Assembly: GCA_963169105.1 (NCBI GenBank)
Contig: OY720638.1
Span: forward strand, 6,434,749-6,498,748
DNA: 64,000 bases
DNA from: Ceriagrion tenellum
Taxonomy: Eukaryota > Arthropoda > Insecta > Odonata > Coenagrionidae
Reading direction: 5' to 3'
The position numbers and the translations under genes were made by a program. A model generated the notes under the pieces. The model saw only the letters and a program-made list of their open reading frames with translations. It had not been told where the DNA came from and did no database searches. Position 1 is the first letter of the stretch. Every line of letters begins with the position of its first letter. Shown here in pieces: positions 24,501 to 39,500 of the stretch.

Positions 24501-27500
24501 GAGTGGGGGGCTTTTATCAAAAATCAAGATATGCCCACAAAACAATATTTTGGGTGTGATATACCCATTGGCATGCTCAAGTTCCTTTAAATTGAGGGGG
24601 GGGAATTCTTAAAGGTCCCAAGAGTTGGTATGGGGGGGTCTGCACAATCAGCTGGGGACATCGCATCCTGACGTAGAATTGAGGGTGTGGGAGGAAGGGA
24701 GGGGCACAAAGGGGCCTGATCTTCTGGAGGGTTGGCACTGGGGGAGCTTCGAGGGCAAGGGGGATGGTTTGTGCCCACCCGTAGAGTGGGTGGGCTTGAG
24801 CAGGGAGGGGGGAAACAGAGGGTCACTCGAGGGAGAAATATGACCAGTGTGGGAGGGAAGTGAAGCGTTTGATAGGTTCGCAACAAGTGAGAAAGAAAGG
24901 TGATGGGGAGAGTGAGCCGAGGTTTCGAAGCAGCGGAGATGGAAAGGTGGGTGAATTTTCCAGGTGGGGATTGCAGGGTGGGGAAAAAGAATATGGGAAT
25001 GGGCGGGCATTTCCTTAATTGCCGATCCATTACAACAATCTCAGAAAAGGGAGTTGGTCAATAATAAGTCAAGAGAAAATACAAATGAATGTTTATTATA
25101 ATTATACTTCAGTTTTTCTGTCGACAGAATCACTTCCTAAACAAAAAATCAGTAATATGTTTTGGCACTTTGCTTCACTCCATAGTTGCTTCCACTCTAA
25201 TGGCCTCTAATTTGGATCAATACAAACTAAACTGGAAATGGACATCATTAATAATATGGAATCCATGTAATATATCCAGATCGAGCTAAACTTCATTATT
25301 TTTAGTGGACTTGATGATTTTGATGAGGACTTGGTGATTTTCGCCTTCGTCGCTACTTTCCTTACCAGGCCCTGCCACAGACTCTTCCGTCAACGGATGT
25401 TTCGTAAAAATGAGTAACTTTTTCATTTCAGGACCAAGACCAGAGGTTCGTAATTTCAAAACATTGTTATTTCATAATATGGCAAACTGTTACATGTACA
25501 TCCTTTTGGTCGGGACTGAAGATTTTGCTTCGTAAAATCAAAATTTTGTAACTTCAAGTTTCTACTGTATCATGAAATGTCAAAGTCAACAAAGGTTGAT
25601 AACTATCGATTGATTACTGCTATTGACCAATCAACATACTCAACATCACTATTGCCATATTCCTACACTACTGGCTTGGAATTTCTTCATTTACCATGGT
25701 ACCTGACATAGAACACCTTTCTATCTAACTTATCCATGCTAGTCAGACGCTGGTATTCAGTACCAATTATCAACAATCTGATATGATATCCCTCTCATCA
25801 CTCGCTGCTATCCATGAGTGAATAACATACAATGAAGTCTGTGCTTTCAGTGAAGGGATTTTTGGAGGTGCAAGAATTTGAATCAGTATGAGATGTCATC
25901 TGTCGGCCAAGCTTGGAGCCATGCTCACCATAATCTCCTCCAGCACCCATTGAGTTTTCCAGAGTGGAGTGGGGAATAGAAAATATTGGTGAGAAGAGCT
26001 GAGAATTACCAAGGGGATGAGAAGTTACAAAGGTGAGGTTCTAACATACCGATGGTTCATTTAGTCTTAGCTGGTGATAGACAGTCCAAGAGACTTCTGC
26101 AATTTTTATATTTGGAATATTTCAAGATTGTGATTTTCAACACATTTGTAATTCTAACTAGTTGCTTATTTTCACTCAAAAAGGTTCTTCACATTTTCTC
26201 TAAGAGTGGTTTTTTTTTCCTTTTATGGCAAATATAGGTCATGAGCAGTCAGTGTGACCTCACATCACTAACATGGAAATTAACCAGAAGTGATGTTTGT
26301 GAATATGATTCCAAGGGGTTTTAAGAACAATTCAATGGGATAATATATAAACTACAAGATTGGTCCTTATTTTTCAAAAATTTGTATTTCTTTTGGGACA
26401 CCCCTAAATTGGTGCCATTGGATTAGAAAATAAAGTATGCAAAATATTATTCCAATAGCAGAAGGGGAAGATGTCCTAATTCAGACCTCAAGGTTTGAAA
26501 TTTCAACATTTTTTTTCTGTTTTCCAACCAGTCCTGACAATTACAGAGCATTCTGCATTTTTTATTGCTTTTCTGCAAGTACCAACGACTCATCATGTTT
26601 GAGCTGTTCCATCATGAATGCTTTAAATTGCTCCCCAATAGTTTCCCAAATATGAAGAGCCAAGAGTGAGCACTAGTCATCCAAGGAGCCAGGCATTCCC
26701 GCATCCACACTGGAATCTTCTAAGACGGTTCTCACATCCATGCTGGAATCTACAAAGTTGGCTGCGATGTATCACCTTTAGCATCATAGTATTTGCTCAA
26801 GAAATTAAACATTTAATTTTTTTGGGACACACAAAAAGCTTTTTAACATATATACTACATATATCAATGCCATGTTTGGAGGAAAAACATCTGTAACTTT
26901 AGAAGTACTTGGGTTAGTTTGTATTGGAGCAACATAAGTTTTGTCACACAGTCATTAGTATTTCAAGTGTACATTACTCAGCAAAATTGCTATAGTCCAA
27001 ATAAAGACATTACTACTCAGTGATTTCAATCACGAAGAATAAAACATATGGGGCTCTTTCATTCCCTTTGTTAAATTCAAACGGTAAGCCACGAAAAATG
27101 ATTCTCTTCTAGAAGCTAGACCTGCTAGAAAGGTAATGGAACTCCTGGAAATCCTCAACTGGTGGATCATTTTACTTCTGTTTGAGAGCCTTGACAAAAA
27201 TTTTGCCTACAAAAATTATATGTATAAATATGTTACACTAGTGCACACGTCACATTTAACACCATGATTCGTCTTGACACACACCTCTGGGATGCCAGAC
27301 TGTGAATGTAATTTTTGAGTCAACGACAAATATATTTTATGGCACACTGAGCATTGTCCATGGAAGATAGGGTGAATGTTGTAATGGAAACAAATGATAC
27401 AGACAGAATAAACCAAATCACAACTAATTACAGTAAATGTGTTGGCCACATGATTTCATCAAATGGCTTGGATCCAGATTTCCTTGTTACAAAATCCAAA

Positions 27501-30500
27501 AATTAAATTTAAATTGTTGCTCTTGAGCTAGGATAGCAACAAAAAATATGTAAATTTTCAGGGAGAGTGCATGAAACCCACAAAATAGTTGAATTTTATT
27601 CCTACATTTGGAGAAACAACTATGAGCATAGACAATTGCAGGAATCAGGCCAAAGAACTCAACAGCTATATAAAAAAACTTCAAGTTGAAGCAATTGGTC
27701 ATCTGTCCAACATAGCATAGTCTATCCCTTTGGGAATGACCTCACTAAAGAAAAAAGTTATTTTTAATCACAATTAGAGAAAAAAGAATTACCATATATA
27801 GTCATGCAGTGATCAATTGTCAACCACATCAAGACAAGAAAACAGCTTGGAAGGTTACCAGAAGAATAATAGTGAAAAAAACTTCAAAGCAGTTTAACTA
27901 GTGGTAGAACTGCCTCGTATTCAGTTATGTACTTCTGAAGACACTGTCAAAATTTTTGTCTACATCTATCAGGATAACAAAAAAAAACTGACTGAGTTAT
28001 ATTAGTTGGTAATAAATCATAAATAGTATTTGAAATTCCAAGTTAAATATGAGATGTCAGCCCAAACTCACCAAAAGCTCCAGTGGAAATGAAAGAGAAT
28101 GCATCTCAATGAAAAGAACCTTTCATGAGTCATCAATGAGAACCACTATGCCCTTGGCAGCAAGAGTGTGATTGTTTTTGCTATGTTATACAGTTAACAA
28201 GCCACAGATTGCAAACAACAGCACAAGCACCTAGTGAGCCAATGGGATACTACCCACAAGCACAGACATACTAGCATATAAATCCAACAGAGCAATACCC
28301 AACTTGTTATTCAGAGACACCAAAATTACCTGTGTTGCTGCAGTGATGGACACCACAAAAGAAGGCAAGCTGGAACAACTCAGGTTTACTAACCGCCCTT
28401 CAGCAAGCAAAATAATCCGTTTCCCATCAGGCCAAATCACATGATCCACTTGAGACCTAACTTTCTCCCACGTCAAGTCTGGAGTTCTCAAGCTATTCTG
28501 TAACAGTCAAACAGCAAAACTGTCAGCCCTTTACCACTCAAGTATACACTGCAAGACTAATAAAAGAACTTTTTGCATGCCAAAAACATCTGTAATATTG
28601 AATCAGAAAAAAAGCATCAGCACTCTTATAGCTTTAACACACTTTGCTTTTAACTTTATTACAACAGATTTAAATAAATAATTTAAACTTTACAAAATAT
28701 TATTATTTCCTTTAGAAAAATGTAGCAAATAGGCAACCATATAAATATGTATTGCATGTCATATCACTACAGCAAACACTGAAATGAGTACTGACAAATA
28801 TTCAGATGATTGTTCTTTTGATACATTCTACAAGTATAAACTGCCTCCGTTGGGGCTTCATTTTTTATATAATCATAGATGACTCCACAAAATCACACAT
28901 TATACATAATGTCATTGATTCGTCATGCATTGACTATTTTAGCTAATTTCCTAGAAAATTAAGCAGCACTCATAGGGTAAAATACTGAAAAAGTGGGACT
29001 GCAGTGAATATGCTCACTGATTTTATTGTAGGCAGAGGCTATTCAGTTGTATGGGCCAAAGTTAGACAAATTGAGCACTGAAGCCAATAAATATGAAGTT
29101 CAGAGCGAGTTACATACCAATGTCTACCTCAAAAAAACATTATCCTTACACAGCATTAAAGGCAAAACTTACCAAGACGGAAAGGTCAGGGGAGAAGCAA
29201 GAGTTAAAGACTAGTTGTGTGGTCAGGATTAATCGAAATTCATCACATCCATGGGCACGAGATTCGATCGAATCCTTCAAAAAAAGATTCAATCCACTTT
29301 GGTTGTGAGGGTGGCATATCTGCTACATCTATGTATGATATGCTGTAAACTCATCGTCGTCCATTATAAATTTGTTCGAAATCTCATCTCGGAATTTATC
29401 ATTTCGACGCCTTTGTACTTCTAAAGTGTGGTTATTTGGGTGAACATTTATTAGGTTACAAAATGTGCCCATCGGCAGAGATTTTTTTTGTAATTAGTTG
29501 CATCAAGTTTCATTTATAAATCACTTCACAACACTGCCTTCATAATCTTCCAGAGCATTTTGTATGTCGACACCAGCATGCTGTGGGTCATTACGCTGGC
29601 TGCATTCTTTTTGTTTTTGAAAAATGAAGTTTTGAGCTGCAGAAAAATATATACCAACTATAGAACGAATTATAAAACATTGCACTCCTTACGCCATGAA
29701 ATGTTCGCAAAACCATTTCTATTGCTTCATTGTGCCACAGTTTAAGGCCAAATATGGCGAAGAGTTGGTGTGAACCTCCCTCGTATGATGGGAAGACGGT
29801 CATAACCACAAGCATGACTTACCAAACATATTTCGGGAACTACTGCAGAGCATAAAATATGAACTTCCCTCCCATCACAAGTCTCCTATCCGTTAGCGAG
29901 ACCCAATATCATAACAGTTGTGCTTCTTGGTATTTAAGCCAGCAATATCAGGTTACAATTGACAAGCTATGTTACAAATCTCACGTGACAGAGTCATTGG
30001 CCAAGGGATATCCTCCCAGAAAATGTAGACACTTCGCTCCAAACCATATGAATTCATCAGCTTATCTGGTTTGAAGTAGGTTAGAAATGAGCAGGAAATG
30101 AAAGAATGTGGGTTGGAAGCTCCAGTAATGCAAATACAGGAACGGGTAAACTACATCGGTTTCACCATGCCGAGGTAAGAGTGTCCAATAATAAAAATAT
30201 GACATGAAAGTGGAGTGAAAGATGTGAGAGGAAGGAGTAAGCCAAGAAAGTCGAGGATGAAATTGGTGAAGACACTATTTGGTGGAGGGTTATTTTCTCC
30301 ACTCCAAGGTTCTGGCAGGGGATGTACGAGGATGAGACGGCAATTTTTTTGCTAAAAACACCAAAATCCCTTCCAAATAAATAATGTAGATGGTAATACT
30401 TCTGTAATATTTCTGGGGAGAGCTAAGGAACAGCCCAATATTCTGCTAAAACAATTGTTCCATTTCCTTGTCTCTCCAACCAGTCCTGGAGCGGGATTCT

Positions 30501-33500
30501 GCACATTCTACCAATACCTATCAGTGTCTTAACCACCTATTCCAAGTTCTTGAAAACTTTTGCTCACCCAAGTTCCCCAAGTCTTTGACATTTTTCACTG
30601 ATTATAAAGGGATATTTAATTTTATGCCTTACTGTCTTTGATAGCCATTGCTTGAATGAGAATTTGTCTATGCAAAGCAATACAAATACAATTCATCATC
30701 CTCCTGGGTTATTATAGATTTCTCAATGGCAATAATTTTTTTCCCTTTAAGTTTCCCTTCCTCCATTGCTCATGTCATGGTAGTCCTCGTTTATTATGAT
30801 ACGCACATAAACCACATCAAGCAGTGCCATTTAGTTTACATGTCTAGTCCTCAAAGTTCATTCTTTCAACTGGTTAAAATCTGTTGACTGAAAACAAAAC
30901 TGGCCGAGGTCATGGTGGACACTGCAAACAGTCATAACTGGCTCTTGTACTCTGAATGCAAAATGTAACCATGCATGTATTTATAACACTTTTAAATTGA
31001 ACAACGCTTTCTTCTTTTCTCTTTAGTTTAAGAAATGAAGGTGTGTGGAATAATCTGGAATCAAGCCATACGAAAGGATTTCACATCAAAGATTCAAATG
31101 TATCTTACATGTTAAACATTTTATCATATTGCTTTTTGCATGTATTTACACTTTTGTTTAGTGCTCAAATTTGTTATTTTGCAAGAATTCCAATAACTTT
31201 ATAACATGTTCTAGATGAAAATGGAAATGATAGTTTTTGTAATCTGAGTTGAGTGGCTGCACACTCCGTGTAAGGTACTGTTGTAGCAGCTACTTTCCTC
31301 AGAAAGTAGCTGCTACTAACAGTACTACTACTCTACTCATGTAGCAGTTTTCACCAGGGATGTGAAACGAAACTAAAGTCATCGTCCCGGAACAGTTCAG
31401 AGTGGGTTCAGATAAAGTTCCAGATCACAGAACCGAACCAAAAGTAGGAATGAAAATCTCAGAACAAAAGTGGTTCCAGAACGAAAGTGGAACGAAAATA
31501 TTTTGAATGAAAACATATAGGAATGAAAGAGGAACCATTCCAATTTCAGTTCAAGCTCGGAAAAGTTTCATTCGTACCTTCTCTCCTATTGTTCTAACTT
31601 TCGTTCCGAGGAATTTAATAGCGTGCATTGATTTTTCAAAATTACCCACAGTCACATATGCCACTTAGGGTATAGTTTGGGGTGCTAGTCAAAGAGTTTC
31701 ATCATGTTTGGTAACAATGGAAGGCAATGGAAAGACACCAGTATTTTTAATGCATTTACTGGCAACAATATTAACCTAAGGGGAAATTGTAGGTTTTATT
31801 GTGTAAGACAATATAATATCTGAAACGGTATGGAGGGGATGAGTGACAGCCCGATCGGTATTGCTCTCAAAGTATCGTTGATGAATATCCCTTCACATAC
31901 TCGCACAGCAACAGCATAAACATTGGGTAATCCTATTGGTATACCTGCCAATTAATCTCAAAAGCAGTTCAAAAATGAAACTCTCAGATATATGGGCAAC
32001 TAACATACTATGTGTCTCAGCATGTGTCCGATGGGAATGCGGTGCCTACCTTTAGCCACCGCACCCCTCCCCCCCACCTCCCCATAGCCCACTGTCAACA
32101 TCGCGCCCAAAGGATCACCATGGGAAAAACAGACATTATCGTCCTCTAAGTACATGCAGACGGAATATTTGTAAAAGACTTCAAGGAAAGCATAAGACAA
32201 AGACAGAACAAGATGGGATGGGAATTTCAGTTTTCCCATTCGTGTTTTAGAGCCCGGCATGCAATCTATTGGGCACCCTTTTCCTCCTCCTTGGCTGCTG
32301 CATATCGGATCAACACTTGATGCATGGTCAGGGTTTTTTCCCTCCCCCTCCCTTCTTCAGAAGAGACCTCCATCCCCCTACACCAGTGGTCACCATTGTG
32401 TCCTCAAACTCTTTGTATCCGAGCCATGACCACTTTTCTCCCATTTTGTTTTATAACCCTTCTTAACCTTTTCAATGAGGCCTGTGACCTGTACCTTAGC
32501 ACTTCGCTCATCCACCTGGGAAAATCCCTCATGCAGTGTCAGTTTATAATCCAACAAGTCTGACTGCCACACCCCTGCCAGGGAATCCCAGGGGGTAGGA
32601 GAGTGAAGGTGGGGAGGGACAGGGGATGGGAAGAGTTGACACTCCTAAGTTAACAAAATTGAGATGCTACAATAAAATATTATCCGGTTTCTTTTCACTC
32701 ATAATAAGTAGGAGTTTCTTAGCTAAAATAATTTTCAAACAGTATTCATATGCATCTGGGAGACTAATCCTAAAATTTTCCAAGTATGCCTGACACAAGT
32801 AGGCAAAGAGCGCAAGTTTACACATATGAATTAAATGATAAACAAATTACAAAGAAGGCTAGATTGATGGATATCACGAAAATGTGATATTATTAATGTA
32901 ATTAATCATTTTCAGTTAAAAGAAATTATTTTAAAATATCCTATATTTCTCCAGTTATGAAAATTCCAAAAAATTACCATTTCAAATATTACACTCATAA
33001 CCATCTCCAATATTTTACATCATTTCTAGTTGTTACACATTCCAGATGCTGAGGTTAGTAAGTAATCTGATGTTGAGATGCGTAAGATGTCCGCTGTTAT
33101 GATACTCCAATAGTTCCATTTTTGCACTGTTTCCAAGCCCACTTAGTACGTATACAGCAAGGATTCCCATTGTTTACGCTGTTGCTATGTGAGTAATGAC
33201 GACAATTCCCTGAGATAAGTCCCAATTAAGCCCAGAAGCATGAGTGTGAACTGAAAGTCTATCCGCCTATATGGCATGACTATAAAGAGTATACGTTGGA
33301 CCTGTCAACTTCCATCACCTCTTGCCCCAAAAAGTTTTGGTCCTTTGTTAACCAACGCTGTAGTCACCCCCAAATACCCCATGCTGTTTCCTTTGATGAT
33401 TCAAGTGCCATTAGATCAGATAGACCAAATCTATTCATGAAATATTTTCCTCAAAGTCTAACATCTTCATCCAATCACCCACTCACCACTGATCACTCCC

Positions 33501-36500
33501 ACTCTCCTATCAATTGCCATAGTGTATCAAAAATACAGACTGATCCGAAGGAAGTTTCACAATACCTCTCTAAAATTCCCCTCCACCACTCCTCCGGCCC
33601 TGATGGCATCAGCCCTCGGTTTCTTCGTAACTGTGCTCCCAGCCTCTTGGTTCCATAGAGCCTTCTGTTAAATCAATGTTTATCCCAGGGAATATTCCCT
33701 TGCCAATGGAAAACAGCGAATGTAATTCCTATACACAAATCTGGCCCAAAAAATGACGTCTGTAATTACCGTCCCATTTCTTTACTTCCCATTCTTTCCT
33801 CAGTCTGAGAGAGGACTATCCTAAACTGTCTTTACTACTTCACCTCCCCCTTTCTTCCCTCAAATCAACATGGCTTTCTGCCTGGCCGATCCTGCCTAAC
33901 CAATTTACCAGTTTTCCAGCATCATGTTGTTGAATCAATAGCACAGAAATCTCAACTCCATTACATCTTTCTTGATTTTTCTAAAGCCTTTGATACCCTA
34001 AGCTACAAACTTCTCCCACATAAACTCAGCCACCGAAGTCATATCCATGGCAACTTCCTCAACCTCTTGTCCAGCTTCCTCGTTGATAGAACCCAGCGAG
34101 TGATATTGTCTGGGTTCTCATCCAATTGGTCTACTGTTACCTCCGGAGTTCCTCAGGGCAGCGTGCTTGGACCACACCTTTTCAATCTCTTCGACAATCT
34201 CACCTCAATGGTTCTATCCTCCCAAGCCTTGACCTTACTCTACGCAGATGACTGCAAAATATTCAAACAGATTAATAACATTTCTGATTGCTATCTCCTA
34301 CAAGACACCTTGTCTAAGACTGCAGAATGGTGCAGTATCTGGGGGCTTAAGTTAAATAACAAAAAAAATGCAGTGCCATGGCAATAACTATGAAGAAAAA
34401 CCCCATTAATTTCAACCACACCATTAACTCAATGCCGCTGACTCGCGTGTCCTCCATCAAAGATCTGGGAATAATTGTCGACCACAAGCTTCATTTGGGT
34501 GACCATATACAAGCAATTAAATCGAAGGCCATGTCTCTATTAGGTCTTTTATATTGCTTAAATAATATCTCAAATACTCCTGCACTACAGTCCTATTTCT
34601 CATTCATTGTTCTTCCGATACTTACTTATTGCTCCCCAATATGGTCCATGCCAGCAGCCTCAAATCTCAACACCCATAACACTGTCACAACTTTCTTCGC
34701 TAAAATAGTTAAATACAGAATTCCAAATTTCCACGAAGCATTCACTCTCCATTCGTAGTCTCTCCCATCACAGACATAAATTCGACTTAAAAATCATTTA
34801 CAATGCCCTCAATTCTTGCATCCAAAACTCAACTCGTTCATCAATTTCCGAGTGCCTTCACGTCCCACCAGATCTCACTCATTACTCCATATGACAACTC
34901 CAAGATTATCACTAATTCAACACTTGCTCTTCTTCCGTCTCTCCTCCCGAATAAATTCACTTCCTATTGATATCGATCCCTTTTCCCTATTGCCAAATAA
35001 CTTCACCAGATTTCCAAACATTGCATGCAACAAATGATGTGGTACGAAGTCACTCGCACGGGTGCATATACACCAGGGTTGAAATTCGCTATGAAAAAAT
35101 CATTTGACTTGACTAGTTAGACTAGTAATTCCATAAGTTGTCCGTTCTGTCTCCCATTCATTTGCGTTCAGTTGAGGAAGGCCTGCAGGGCCACATGGAT
35201 TTTTGCTGTTGTTCAATGTTTCTTTTTGTGGGTTGGATTGGTGAGTGTGAAGTGGTAAAAGTCATTTATATTATGCTCAAGGACAGTCTTTTTTAGTTGT
35301 ATTCATGAACTAACTTCTTTTATCGTGTTACTTCTTCTATCGATGTTGTGCAGAAACTTGAGGGTAATAAATGTCTAAGTTTTTTCAAGGTGCGATTGGT
35401 CGCAAAATTAAAACCACAGTGAAAAATCCAATGAAGCTCTGTGCAGATGTGTTGCGTTGTGTCTCTAGTATGCCCGTCAACCGCATCACGTCGCAATTGT
35501 TAGTTCTGAGGGTGCATTGAGCACATAAACATGCCTACCAAAATTGAGTGTGTGTGAAGTGCGTGCTGTAATTTGATTTCTTCATGCTGAGGGGTGCAAT
35601 GCAGCCAAAATTCATCGACGAATGAGTAATGTGTACGGTGAAATTTTCATGAGCGACAGCAAAGTGCGGCAATGGTGCAGGAAATTTGAAGCAGGACGAA
35701 CAGACGTTCAGGATGCAGGTGGTCAGGGAAGGAAGCGAGCGCAGCTCTCTATACCATCGTGAGTGAGAGACTTCAGTACTGCAAACTGTGCATGAGATGG
35801 GTTCCCAAGATGCTCTCCGACCATAAAAAAACACAGCGAATGGGCGCCGCCAAACTCGTTATCATGATGAACAAGAAGCTTTTTTGAACAAAATTGTCAC
35901 AGGTGATGAGAAATGGATCCATTACAAAAATGAAGAAACAAAAGAGCAATCCAAACAGTGAATGCATACTCATTCCCCGAACCAAAGAAGACAGACCAAA
36001 GACGTGCACGACCAAAGAAGTGCAAGTGAACCTTCAGTGTATGACTACTGTGTTCTGGGACCGAAAAGGAGTTCTCTTGGTAGAATTTATGGAATTTCGC
36101 ACGGCCATCACTGCAGCCTCATACAGCGTGACTCTTCAATGTCTATGAAGGGCAATTCAGAACAAGCACAGGGGAACACTGTCATCAGGCATTGCCCTTC
36201 TTCATGACAATGCTCGGCCGTACACTGCAGCTGCAACAAAGTTGCTCCTGCAGTGTTTTCAATGGGAAGTGTTTGATCACCCACTGTATAGCCCGGACTC
36301 GGCTCCCTCTGATTTTCCTCTCTTTGCTCACATAAAACGCTGGCTAGGAGGGTAGCATTTTAGCGCAAACAACGAGCTGCAGACCAGCGTAGAGAATTGG
36401 CTGAGAGCACAGGTGGCTGAATTCTATGATGAGGGTATTGGAAAGTTGTTACAGTAGACTATCCTTATTACAAACAATGTTTACACAAAGTTTTCGTTCT

Positions 36501-39500
36501 TACGAACCAAATCGTTGGTCCCGGCGAAAGGGGTATCTAGATGTATGGTAAAGAAACGATATTACGAATTACGATCCCCACAGGAACAAAAAATACTTTA
36601 TTATGAAGTCTGTCACATAAATAACGGCATTCATTCTGCTATGCACAATGCTGCATTATAAATCGGGAAGCTTTGCCACACGTACAAAAAAAAAGAGCTT
36701 GTACTGTGCCCAAGAGCTTGAGAACTAGAATATACACAATGGATACTTCGCATCAGCTATTTAACTGGGTTGAGGGTACAGAACTCCCACTGGTTTACTG
36801 CCCTTCGAAAGGAGTCTGAGAGAGCATGAGGTCGAGGAGGGTGAAAGGGAAGAAACGAAAGATAAGGACTTTTCTTCTTCCCTTTCACCTCTCCCCAACA
36901 TCCCATGCCTCTATTGTCCCTCTGAAGGTCACTCACCCAATAGGGGGTCCGGCACAATTCCCGTCTAATCCTCCCTCACCAACCACCTGGCCTTGGCTCC
37001 ACCAATTCTCCACCCACTCCCTTTTCCCGTCCCTAGCTCCCAACCCCCTTTCCAATTTGACTGTGCGGTGGGCGAAATGTGTCCCTCTTCCCCTCAGGCA
37101 GCAGCAGCTTAGCATTACCACCAGCAATCAGCAAGGCAATCTCTCGAGTCTGAATTGGCAAAGTGTTATCAGTGCCTTGTAATGACCTGGCGAAACTCTC
37201 TGCCCGGGCTTGTGGGAATGACTATGCAGCATGTGAAGTTTCAGCATCATGTTTCCACCGTTGAAAAAGTATCTTCATGCGTACTGAAATTCTGGCTTCA
37301 AAATCCCGACACATCGTACGAATGCATTGAAATGTTAAGAAATTGTGACACTCTTTCCCCATCTGAAGAGAAAGACATCAGTTCTTCTGTTTAGATGACA
37401 AAAATTTGTTATTCATGTCTTAAATTTCGTCAGTGAGAAGGCATAGCAAATAAATTCCAGCAACTCCAGCAGTACGCCGGACTGTGTCCATGGTCCATAG
37501 TTTTTTTATGCTGTGGATTTACAAAGAATATCTGTTGAATGCTTGAAAAATGTAAGCTCAGAAATTTTCTTGAATGGTCATAATACAAGAACTTTGTTAT
37601 CAATAAAGATAAAGTTCCGTTTAAAATTGGTAAATTCAAAGCAAAACATAAGGATTGCATGTAACATTAAGGTAGTAACGAATAATTTAATCATTAGGAA
37701 AAGTGTTGTCGATTAAAAGTTACACATTACGGAAATTAAAAAAAATAAAAAATAAGTTGAACAGCTAACGAAACCTGTCTTGGTTGGCCACGGGCATTAA
37801 GTGGAGATCATACTGAGACAAGGGTCGTGATTGCCTCCGCCACACGTTCGAGGTAAGTGTTGGGCGTCCCGCTGACTTGTGCTCCAAGACAATGAGAAGC
37901 ATTGGTGCCTCTGCGATTCCTTGTTGTGAGAGAGTTAGAGTCTATGCGGAGGAATATGTTCACGGCACTCATGGCAAGGGTAGAAATTTTCCTTGCATGG
38001 ACTGAGCGCAAAAGGGTAAAAAAACACAGGTAGATTACGATAACATCAATTGTGATTATAATTTATTACAAATCGTCAGTCTTGTTTTGAACTACATTAT
38101 GTTTGCTGTTGTTATGGCCTGGCTTGGTTCTTCAATTCAATTTATTCAATGGTAAAGCCAAACTGTGTATCAACTTCCGCTCAACAACGCACGCCAGTGA
38201 GAGAGAGAGAGAGTGAGTGAGAGGTGGAGGACCCAAAAGCGAGCGTTATCTCTTCACTCGGAACAGCTGAGGGGGTTTATCTTTCAAGGTCAAGGTTCCA
38301 GTGCAACTGTCTGAGCGTAAATAAGTAAACACCTTGAACCCATAACTTTTCGTGCTGAAAGACGGGAGACTAAAATAATAGATTATACCATTAAAATTCC
38401 ACATATTACCTATACAGTTGAATTTCACGGTCGTACAGAGTTATCATGAAGATTTTCGTTAAAGACAGACAGAAATTTGGCCGATTTTGCTGAAATTTCT
38501 TTAAGTTCTGTTATTTCATTTCATAAAATCAATTTGATACCTCCACTGGGTACCGAAACAGTCAAGCTTAAAATTGTAACATCGCATCGCATTTACGTTA
38601 AGTCAAATAATGATTTCATAATGAGGTCAAATAATAATTCCATATTGCTTAAGGAATCGGGTGGGACCACTCACGAACTTGCGAGAAATCAAATTTTCCA
38701 TTAAACTGATATAGGTACTTCAATTCAGAATTCTACTGTATTAATTTTGCCGCATAGTAATTGTAAAGGAAATCGAGCAGTTTTTCTGTGGAATTAATTT
38801 CCCGGCTTGCGACGATTACGACAAAAAAAAGCGTCATGCATGATTTTCGAACAACAAATTAGACTGTTTGATTTCACATCTTTGTACAGAAGTAGATAGT
38901 TATTTACATGTCTGATATCAATTCACAGCAAGGCTGTAACACATGAAAGATTAAACAGGTCAAAAAAGAGCAAATGGATATTTTCTGCGATGTTTATATA
39001 AAAACTACGTTGATACAAACAACTTTATTATGAACCGCCGATTTTGTGGTCCCATGAACTTTGTAATAACAAGAGTCTACTGTTCCAGGCCACGACAAGT
39101 GCCTAAGTTGGAGCAGTGACTATGTAGAGAAGAAGCTGGAAGGTGTTGCTAACTTTGGAACTAAAGCATTTTTGATTTTCAATGTGTTTTGATTTTGCAA
39201 CTGATTGGACCTTAAAAAAAAATAACCCTCGTATTACATCATTGCAATTTGCAAAGAAGCTGAAAAAATACAACTAGTGGACACAGTAAATAAAGCAAGA
39301 AGGGAAATTCCAAAAGCTATTGAGACTGCTAAAGACAAACAGTATGATTGTAAGTTTTATAAAAATAATGATGCTTTTCTGTTTACGAGGGAAAAAAGAA
39401 GCATGTCATTATCAGGAGTACTATGCATCCTTCGATTTATGTAGACCAAAATTAAGGATGAGTCGGTTCCTAAATTTTTCCGGTTCTCGATACCAGTCTG

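Noticed and set aside
24587..25030. 147-codon Pro/Ser-rich minus-strand frame
   Set aside because: It is a by-product of the G/A-rich strand bias, and overlapping frames look just as open.
26480..30530. CCAACCAGTCCTG occurring at about 26525 and 30475
   Set aside because: The similarity does not extend far enough to call a repeat by eye.
36757..37182. Open frames on both strands inside the pogo-type element
   Set aside because: Pro-rich and low-complexity, and no transposase motifs (no HTH, no DDE signature) could be found.
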